64,000 bases of DNA from Moniliella sp. 'wahieum'. Taxonomy: Eukaryota > Basidiomycota > Moniliellomycetes > Moniliellales > Moniliellaceae. This document shows positions 56,530 through 64,000 of this stretch, one piece after another. Under the pieces are notes generated by a model, which was not told the origin of the DNA, did no database searches, and saw only the letters and a program-made list of their open reading frames with translations. The stretch spans positions 310,001 to 374,000 of the forward strand of contig RSEE01000066.1 of NCBI GenBank assembly GCA_003971905.1. The letters are read 5' to 3'. Both the position numbers and the translations under genes were made by a program. Numbering within the stretch: the first letter of the stretch is position 1; each line of letters opens with the position of its first letter.

Positions 56530-57680
56530 ATGACCAGCTACCCCCCTTCTGGGCTGGGCATTGGCGTGTACCGCGCCCCGCCGGACGTGACGGCGCCCCA
56601 CGAGATCCCGGATTGGTTGACGCGGTGCTGGATAAGATGGAGTGTCTGGGCACGATACGGAGACCACGAGCGATCGTCATTGTATGCTCTCTCCTCTGCA
56701 TGTCTATGTGCCGCGTGTGGGCGCTGTGATGCTGACCCCGCCCGGCTCTGGTTTTGCTGCAGTGGACAAGATCATAAGTCGCGTGGACGAGTTGTGGATC
56801 GGATTACAAGTGAGTACACCTGGGCCCGAGGGACAGGGGAAGGAGGGCAAAGCCATGGGCACGGGCTGGACAGAGGAAAGGGTTAGGCGTAGGATACCTA
56901 CAACGAGCGGGCGAGACCAAAGAGAACACGTTGCGCTGACCTTGTCTTCTGGTTTGCATGTTGGGATTCGTCTGGTTTGGGTGGTGTATTGGATTGGGCC
57001 AGCGATGATCCGTCAGTACTCCCAGTCCTGAGCGGCGGGAGGGGGGGCAAAAGAGTGGGAAGGCATGCTTGTGCTTGGGCTTGTGCTTGTGCTTGTCTGT
57101 TGTCTGATGCTTGTTGGGCTGAGGCTCTGCCCCCTTTGGACACCTCCCTTCCCGCCCAGCCTGCACCCTCTCCGCACGCTCTTCTCACATGCACATCAGA
57201 TACCAGTTCGATACCCTGTTCTGCATCCGCCATGTTCGTCTCTCTCACCGCCACACCAACACCAGCATCCGATAGATCCATGGCGCACTTCGCTCTGCAG
57301 CGGGATGAGGGCAACTCTCCCTCTCCTTCCTCGCTGCGGTCTGGAACGTCAGGGGCATCCGTTACCATGGTTCGATCCCGCCTGACCTTCTTGGAGGTCA
57401 AGCGTTCGTTTTCTTACCCTGCTCTATTACCCTTGTCCTATGCGCCTCCACTATGGTCCTCGATTTTGTCCCTGTGCCTCTACCTCTACCTCGGCCCCCA
57501 TCGCCGCCGCCTGTACCACGGCAAAAATGGCTAGCTGGTCTCGCGGCGGGGCACCAGGACCAATGGGACGCTTACTGTTCCTTGTCTCTTGCGTGGGTCG
57601 GATTGGACTTCCGTGTCTCCTCCGGCCCCTCTTCCTCGTTCCGTAGCAGCGACACCGACACGCGTCGTAGTACAGCCTAG
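56530..57680 (+). CDS. Possible multi-exon unknown protein
   Basis: I do not recognise it and the structure is unresolved. Coding-like pieces: LVDAVLDKMECLGTIRRPRA (near 56610), DKIISRVDELWIGLQ between an acceptor at about 56760 (TTGCTGCAG) and a donor at 56812 (GTGAGT), HFALQRDEGNSPSPSSLRSG then SRLTFLEVKRSFSYPALLPL (57290-57440), and GLAAGHQDQWDAYCSLSLAW to RSSDTDTRRSTA with a stop near 57678. The pieces lie in different frames, so introns plus sequence errors are needed to join them. Plausible splice sites and non-GC-driven composition support a gene; nothing indicates function. Confidence 0.4.
57066..57098. repeat. GCTTGT tandem repeat
   Basis: Five GCTTGT/GCTTGG hexamers, probably inside an intron of the unresolved gene. 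Confidence 0.75.
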
Positions 57681-59148
57681 TGGCAGTCACTGGTCAGCTA
57701 TACTACGCCACCACAAATCAGAGCGCTGGGCAAGGGGGAGGAAACCAGCCAACACACAGGTCACCGGTCATGATCCTGCACGCCGCACGACACATCTCAT
57801 GGTATTACATGTAGTTGGAACTGTTGGGACGGCGGTCCCGTACATAGGCCAAGGCACCTTGATGCGACCTGGAGTCCTGATGGCCCTCGAGGGTGACAAT
57901 CGCACGATGGTGGTGGTGGTGGTGGTGGTCTAAGCCAACCAACAACGCCTGCAGAGGAAAACAGCAAGCAGCGAGTCGCCGCCATGGGCTAAGCTGCGGA
58001 CAAGGAAAAAACAGAGAGAGAAAACAACGGAACTCCCAGGCCTGAGGAGGAACTGAAGGGACATTGGCCAAGCACGAGCCACCCGATGGTCAACACACCT
58101 TATTACCCTTTGCCCCTTATGTGACCTCGGAAGCCTCAAGTGTATACTCCGGCTTGTCCGAACCCCGATGGCATAAGGCTTGACCTTAATCACCACCACC
58201 GCGATTGCATTGCTCTACATTTCCAGAGGTTCTCCACCCACATCCTTGGGTTCCGCCCGTCTTGCAATTACCTGATGCAGGCCTCTTTTTCCCAATTCAG
58301 TTGCTGCAGTACCAGTTGAACTGGGGGGGGATTCGGATAATGTTCTTCTCCCCGCAACAATCCCATTTTCGGGGTTTTATCATCAGTGCAGCACACACCG
58401 GATGAGTGTACCGACCTGGCCTGGCAGGGGCAGCGTTTCTTCGTCCGTCTTCAAGTCAAATTCTGCAATTGCTCTGCCAATCCACATATAATTGCGAAGC
58501 CCATCTAGTACCTCTGTAATACAAGAGTTCCCACATGTTTCGGCCCGATGAAGCTGATGAAGAGGGTCACTTTGTTCCTCATACGCCGAGTCCTGTTTGT
58601 AACTTAGTCGTCAATGTCATGAGCGTTATCGACTCGGAGCGAAGAAGAGTAAGGAGTAGGATGAACGACACTGTGCATCCCCGGTGGTAGCTCTTCTACC
58701 GACGACAAAGGGGAGTGTAGTGAGGCGCGGAGATCGTTAAAGGGGCACAGAGTTTTGAAAATGGGGCCGGGGAGGCTGTGGGCTGTGATTCCCGGCGGGG
58801 AGGGTGTTAATATGCAGGGGGGTTCTCGGCGCAGGATAGTGCCAGGGGCTGTGGGCACGGACTAGCAGTGGCGAAAGGCTGGGCGGCTGCGGGCCGACGC
58901 GCGCACTGCACATATTCGGCAGCAGTGGGCCGATGGATGGAGGCAGAGACTAACCCCCGAGTACAGAGTGTTCGGTAGTAGTAGTGGCTTTCCGATGGGC
59001 CAGCCGGCTCGACGACGACGGAATGCACGGGGGAACATTGTATCTTGGTGCCGCCGACACCACAGGGGACGGGAGAAAATGAGATGAGACGCAACAGCCA
59101 TCTTTGCCCCTGCTTCCCCCCCGCCCCATCACCACCTTGGCCCTCGGC
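57681..59148. other. Intergenic, no gene seen
   Basis: Contains a short TGG run at 57907-57929 and otherwise unremarkable sequence with stops in all frames. Includes the promoter of the Msb1-type gene. Confidence 0.5.
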
Positions 59149-61138
59149 ATGCCACCCAGCCGCGACCGAAGCGCCCCCCTGCCCGACCTCCTCGCCAGCC
59201 TCGCACGTACCGCTCAGGGCTCCGTCGCCCCCGACGGCTACTTTGTCCGCGGCCAGCAAGTTTATCTCGACACCCTGCGCGCCGCCACGCTCATCCAGGC
59301 CTGTGCAGCTCAGTTGCGTCAGCGGGGGCTCGACTCGCCCCTCCTCTTCTCTGCCTCGCGGTGGACCAGACGGTCGACGGGTGCGATGCGCTGCTTGCTG
59401 CGTACCTCCAGTTGCCTCCCACTCGTCTCCCGCTCACAGAAGAGGGGGGGTTGGTGCTGCCACATTGCCTCCGCCACGTATCCTCCCGCCCCGCTTCGTC
59501 AGCGAAGCACACATCGCGACCCCTCACGACCTAAGCGCTTTGGTCAAATGGGCGCTGAGCCGGATCTCTCATCACCACACTGTCCTTCCTTCTGCCGACC
59601 CTGCATCATCGTTCCAGGAAAAAACACCCCCACCCACGGCTGTGGCCCCCATTCGCCAACCAGGCTTTCTGCTGATGGACATGTACCTCCAGTGGCGTGC
59701 TGACGAGCGGCGTGAGTTGTCCTTTTCTTCCCTCGATTCTTGTGCTCATACCATGCATCTGACTCACGTTGACGTTTGGCACCGCGCCCTTCCCAGGCGC
59801 CGGCTACCCATCACTGCCTTTGACCTCTTTCTGCAGAGCCTGAGACGGAACGAGGCGGCGCTGCTTCAAACCCTCTTTTCTCTCCTTTCCTCTGTCATGG
59901 CCCACTCGATGCAGAACGGGATGACGCCCTCTCGAATCGGCCGCTTGTTTGGCGCGTTGCTCTTTGGCCTACCCACCGATGCCCCCTTTGATACAACCTA
60001 CGCCGCCTTCATTCGCACCAGCAACGCCGCCGAACACCTCTTGCTCTCCTACGTCCGCCAGCTTTCTCATAATGTCACAGGTTTGCCACCAGGCCTGAAA
60101 GAATACGTGTTCAAGTATCCTCATTGCTTCTCTTCCGACCCCAACCACCTGCCAGATCACATTGCTTTAGAACCCATCACCATGCTAACCCGGGCGGTGC
60201 GTGTGTTCAGCCCCGACTTGGTCCGAACTGCATGCCAACCGCCGTGGAGTCGATGGCAGACGAACTCTTCCTTCGAGCCCCAGTGGTCTGAGACGTTCCA
60301 CAAACTGCTGCCTGGGTACCCTGGTGGCCCACGTACGGAGCCCAAGGCCACCACGTTTGCCCAAGAATCGTGGACCAATTTGCCTCACACGGCTTTTTGG
60401 CGACGAACGAGCCAGCATCCGCCCTCACACTCCCTTCCTCTTCTTTAATACAAAGATCCCCCCCGGCCCGACGACCGGCAACGATGGACCGACTTTACTC
60501 AAGACGGATTCAATCGCTCGGGCCAGGCAACCTTGCAATTGGCACTTCCATCTGACGAGGCAGACTTGGTGTTACCCTGCCAACGGCCCGAGGAAAAATC
60601 GACCTGGGAGGCAGCGTACGAGCTGGCCAAAGGCAAATTGCCCCCCTTGCCCGAAGAGGATGATGAGGAGCAAAGTGATGATCCGGAGCCGATGCGTGCC
60701 TTCGACCCTCTTTTCGCCCAGGTCTGGGCGGACTATCTACTGGGTGGAGGGTGGAGCGACCGAGCCGAGATTTTGCATCGCCAAGCTAACTGGGCCTTGG
60801 TGCAAACCGTTGGCGCTACCGAACAGCACAATGGCCACAGGACCGACCCTTGGTTTGTTGTCGCCGAGACCATTCCGCCCACCTACCGGGCTGCGTTGAC
60901 TGGCGCGACGATGGGGGGAGATCGTAAACCGCGCAAGTTGTTGCGCCCATGGGTACCCTGGACCTGGTCCAGCAGTCACGCCAAGCCTGCTGCGATGGGG
61001 CCGGGCCAAAGCGGCGTTTCCACCCTCTCAGCAGCAGGCCCATCACCTCACTCAGTTCCAGCTCTAAAAGGCGGACTGGCACATCGGCTGGCCTCCCTTT
61101 GGCCCTTTCGCAAGCGCCAGTTTGATTCTGATACATGA
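59149..61138 (+). CDS. Msb1/Mug8-domain (RhoGAP-like) morphogenesis protein
   Basis: Looks like a fungal Msb1/Mug8-type protein, a catalytically degenerate RhoGAP fold linked to Cdc42/Rho1 polarity signalling. It starts MPPSRDRSAPLPDLLASLAR at 59149, then GYFVRGQQVYLDTLRAATLI. The central domain is best seen in SRIGRLFGALLFGLPTDAPF, RNEAALLQTLFSLLSSVMAH and FIRTSNAAEHLLLSYVRQLS. The later part has DEADLVLPCQRPEEKSTWEA, AFDPLFAQVWADYLLGGGWS and WFVVAETIPPTYRAAL, then a basic end SLWPFRKRQFDSDT, stop at 61136-61138. Frame breaks lie near 59360-59480 and 60440-60540. About 663 residues. The family call is from memory of domain pattern; a generic RhoGAP is the alternative, but no arginine finger is obvious. 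Confidence 0.75.
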
Positions 61139-63466
61139 TGGTGCCTCACACCAACCCCGTGCCCCGCCACACGATGCGATCCCTACAATCATATGCCACA
61201 GGCGGGAACAGCAGAGAGAGCTGTCATGGGCGAAAGTGCGGACGTGAGGACTATGGGCTCAAATGGAAGAGGGCAACCAAGGATTCCGTTCGTTCCTACT
61301 TATTATGACTGATGTTGACAGCAACCGCCACGCGTCTTCCATCGGGTTCTTCCACGCATTCGCACGGAAGCGATGCGATCGCTGTCACTTTTCCCACAGC
61401 GCCGTCTGATATCTACTACTGATCAACCATCTCTAGCCTCACAGCCACTCAAAAGCTGCACGACCTACCCTTCCATCTCACAGCGACGGTGGCGGGCCGT
61501 GCCGAACCGAGTCTCATTATTGGCATCGGATGTCGGCGCAGGGGGGGGCATCATCCCACATTATGCCTACTCCGACGAATGGAAGGGCAGAGGAGTACCT
61601 TGAACATGCAAAAGAAGCCCAAGTGCGACCATTGCCCTTGCCTCTCCTCCGCCATCCCCCTTTCGCAAAGCGTCAGTGACGTTGGACAGGTTAGCGTCGT
61701 TCTCCTTTCCAAGGATGCCCAACCCCCTTAGGGCCCTGGGCTACTTCACGGGCTCCCAGGTCACGTGAACTATTACCACCCAGCGAAGAGACGCTCTTCG
61801 GCAAGCCACCGCCCGTTTCTCTCTCCTCTGCGGTATCTGTTGGGATGAGAAAGCAGAGCGGTTTTGCCCCGCCTGGTTGGAGTCGCCGTGGCGCCAACGG
61901 CACGTAAACGTGACTGGCAGAGCCGTCTCATTGCCGTCGTTGCGCCAAGTTGACGAAGAGGGGTGTGTGGATGCGCACGTCAAGGTCTTGGCCTGGCGCC
62001 AACTAACTGACGCCCGCAAAAACCAGCCGTGTCGAGAGAAGAGAGAGCATTGTTGCCAATTCTACCACTTTTTACCTCTCTTCTTCCCCGTCTGGCCCAT
62101 GTGAAGCCAATCTAGCTGGGAACTGATGTGCTCCGTATAGACTTGAGATCTCCTGGGCATGCCGGTCGTTACCTCTGCTCGTCTCCGAAGCTAAAGTGGG
62201 AAGGGAACAACCGCTGTGGATCACTCGGTATTATAGGATGCACCCCCTCGCTCCGCCGCAAGGACTCAAATCCCAAAAACCACAATACACACGAAGAACC
62301 CTCAATCTTTCTCCTTGTTTAGCCTCGATCGATTTTGGCCTACCGAACTGGAAACCCCCCTGCCCCTCCCCAGCCGGTCACCTCATCTCCTCTGTCATAC
62401 CCTCACATCGCCTTTCCCTCTTGCACACCTTCTCTCCCATGTATCTATGGCACAACCTACCTTGTTCCTACTACTCACAGCAGTCGCAGTCTCTCGAGCC
62501 TTCTCCTTTGGGTCACCATTCTCTTCTCTCGTTGCAGGCAAAGCGAGAACACTCGGATCCCGGTCATTCCACACCACTGCGCACTTTATCGCTATGTATG
62601 CTACCATGGAAGACACCTGTCCATTAGTCACCCCATGAATCCAAGAACGCCTCTTCTTCCCATTATACCCCCTCTTTCTTTTTCTTGTATCTGTCCCTAC
62701 AGAAATCGAGCGCGGAAGGGTCCCCTGCGCCCCAGACCACCCCTCGGCCGCTTCAACTTCATCCTGCATCACCTCGGATCTCCGGTACCTCGCGAGCTCA
62801 CGGAGCTCCCCGATCCAGTGGGAGGCAAAACATCAATGCAATGGGCATCCGAACCGCGTGTGGGTGGCCGTGCTACTCCGCCACCGAGTGGGCGCCGACG
62901 TTGATCGCAACTTGTGGGCATAGGTTGGGTTTCTGTGCTTGTTTTCCCGTGTAATAATAGGAAGAAGTGTGAGGAGAGGGAGACGGCGACTGCTCTGCCC
63001 GCGGGATCATATAAGATCACCGGCCATGGGACGCGATGCATGAGGCTGGCGCGGACTAAAATTTAAAAAGCGCACGGGAGAGAAGCAGGGGCGCGGAGCG
63101 GGCCGCGCCCCAGTGCGCTGTCGCCCCCGGGCACCCAGGCACGGCGCCTGTGGGAGGTGACGGGCAGTGGGGCCGGCACGGGGCAGAGTGGCGCTGGGTG
63201 CGGCGCTGGGCGGCGGCGGCGCGCGGGGGCAGTGTGTGGCATGCGGCGCGCGCCCACATGGGCGGCGCTGGGGGCAACGGGGGCACGCAGCACGGCGCGG
63301 GGCGTGGGGCACGGGGGCACTGGGCGCGCCTCGGCTGGCGGCGCCCGCAGCGCTCGCCGCTGGCGCAAGTTCCGCCCCGGCAGGCCCACGCAGCCCAGCC
63401 CCCCCGCCGCCACGTGCCACCGCTTCCTTCCTCCCCACCACTGGCGCGTCTGCTCTGCTGTCCACC
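61139..63466. other. Intergenic, no gene securely supported; GC-rich leader of RAC1
   Basis: Short coding-like pieces occur at 61470-61730 and 62660-62905 (HLGSPVPRELTELPDPVGGK) but cannot be assembled into a gene. From about 63080 the sequence becomes extremely GC-rich up to the RAC1 start, likely promoter and 5' UTR. Confidence 0.4.
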
Positions 63467-64000
63467 ATGTCTGCTGCCCAGCCGCCACCGCACGATCAAG
63501 TGTGCGTCGCTGCTCCTCTCCTCCTCTCCGCCGCCCCCCGCCCCCTGCTGACCCCCCCCCCCCCCAGGCGTCGTCGTTGGAGATGGCGCTGTGGGCAAGA
63601 CGTGCCTGCTCATCTCCTACACCACCAACTCCTTCCCCAGCGACTACATCCCCACTATCTTTGAGAACTACTCGGCCCAGGTCCTCGTCGATGGCCGACC
63701 CGTCGTCCTTGGCCTCTGGGACACGGCTGGCCAAGAGGACTATGACCGCCTGCGCCCGCTCACTACCCGCAAACCGACGTGTTCCTTATCTGCTTCAGCC
63801 TCGTCTCCCCCCGTCGTTTGAGAATGTGAAGAGCAAGTGGTGGCCCGAGATCACCCACCATGCGCCCCAGGTGCCCGCGTTGTTGGTCGGCACCAAGCTC
63901 GATCTTCGCGACGACCCCGAGACGTTGCAGAAGCTGCGTGACCGCCGTATGGCCCCCATCTCCTTTGCTCAGGGCTCTCAGCTGGCACGGGAAATTGGCG
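63467..64000 (+). CDS. RAC1: Rho-family GTPase Rac1 (cut by window end)
   Basis: A small GTPase controlling actin and polarised growth. It starts [12 protein letters not shown] at 63467. An intron ending at 63567 follows; its donor is unclear (GT at 63500 or a GC donor at 63504). Exon 2 gives [20 protein letters not shown] (P-loop), [20 protein letters not shown] (switch I with Thr), [17 protein letters not shown] (switch II), [37 protein letters not shown] and REIG at the window end. [15 protein letters not shown] and LGLWDTAG favour Rac over Cdc42 or Rho. Two one-base losses (near 63759-63764 and in the C run 63807-63812) break the frame. The last ~45 residues, with the effector-distal helix and CAAX box, lie outside the window. 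Confidence 0.93.

Noticed and set aside
62130-62240. Stretch with CTCGTCTCCGAAGCTAAAG resembling the middle of 5S rRNA
   Set aside because: Only the central part matches by eye; the terminal stem and internal control elements do not line up, so I would not call even a pseudogene without an alignment.
63056-63734. 223-codon minus-strand open frame over RAC1
   Set aside because: Composition is Ala/Arg/Pro from GC-rich DNA and it overlaps a conserved gene on the other strand.
797-63812. Programmed ribosomal frameshifting or a frameshift-tolerant genetic code
   Set aside because: Breaks occur at many unrelated sites without a common slippery motif, mostly as missing homopolymer bases; sequence error is simpler.
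1-64000. Transposons, viral remnants or secondary-metabolite clusters
   Set aside because: No transposase, reverse transcriptase, long terminal repeats or biosynthetic core enzymes were recognised.

Overview
This is a nuclear window from a GC-rich fungus. The genes are eukaryotic: kinesin-1, Rac, alpha-actinin, an SREBP, the ERMES subunit Mmm1, ribosomal proteins eL18 and eL41, and mitochondrial bL19. Their introns are short (about 60-130 nt) with GTATGT/GTACGT/GTAAGT-like donors and AG acceptors. Intron-poor long genes (one intron in a 3-kb kinesin) and long Ser/Pro-rich disordered extensions suggest a basidiomycete, perhaps Ustilaginomycotina; the subphylum is a guess.

Layout, left to right: mitochondrial bL19m (+); a DUF2423 nucleolar-type protein (-); a doubtful Pro/Ser-rich gene (-); the SREBP transcription factor Sre1 (-, 8.7-12.8 kb); alpha-actinin (-); a mitochondrial Ohr/OsmC peroxidase (+); a Ser-rich unknown (+); Mmm1 (+); the LRR protein Sog2 of the RAM network (-); a Vtc1-like DUF202 membrane protein (-) divergent from Iwr1 (+); eL18 (-) divergent from a Tra2-like SR protein (+); a mucin-like single-pass protein (+); the 25-residue eL41 (+) with a split start codon; a small FGxxLDP-repeat protein (-); a sorting nexin with a long N-terminal extension (-); a membrane-anchored GH79 glycosidase (-); a second Ser-rich single-pass protein (-); a large Ser/Pro-rich protein with a possible degenerate bromodomain (+); kinesin-1 heavy chain (+); a poorly resolved gene (+); an Msb1/Mug8-domain protein (+); and Rac1 (+), cut by the window end.

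Several genes share themes. Sog2, the Msb1-type protein, Rac1, kinesin-1 and alpha-actinin all serve polarised growth. The stretch from 32 to 47 kb holds three surface-type proteins with one transmembrane segment each. These are scattered housekeeping genes, not an operon-like cluster.

The most important practical observation is that nearly every recognisable gene is broken by one or more single-base indels, mostly missing bases in short homopolymers. The pattern fits an unpolished long-read assembly far better than pseudogenes. Gene spans below are therefore given across the breaks. I found no convincing previously undescribed system; the best leads are a nested hairpin at 35.7 kb, a palindromic element shared by three promoters, the FGxxLDP protein and the extended sorting nexin.
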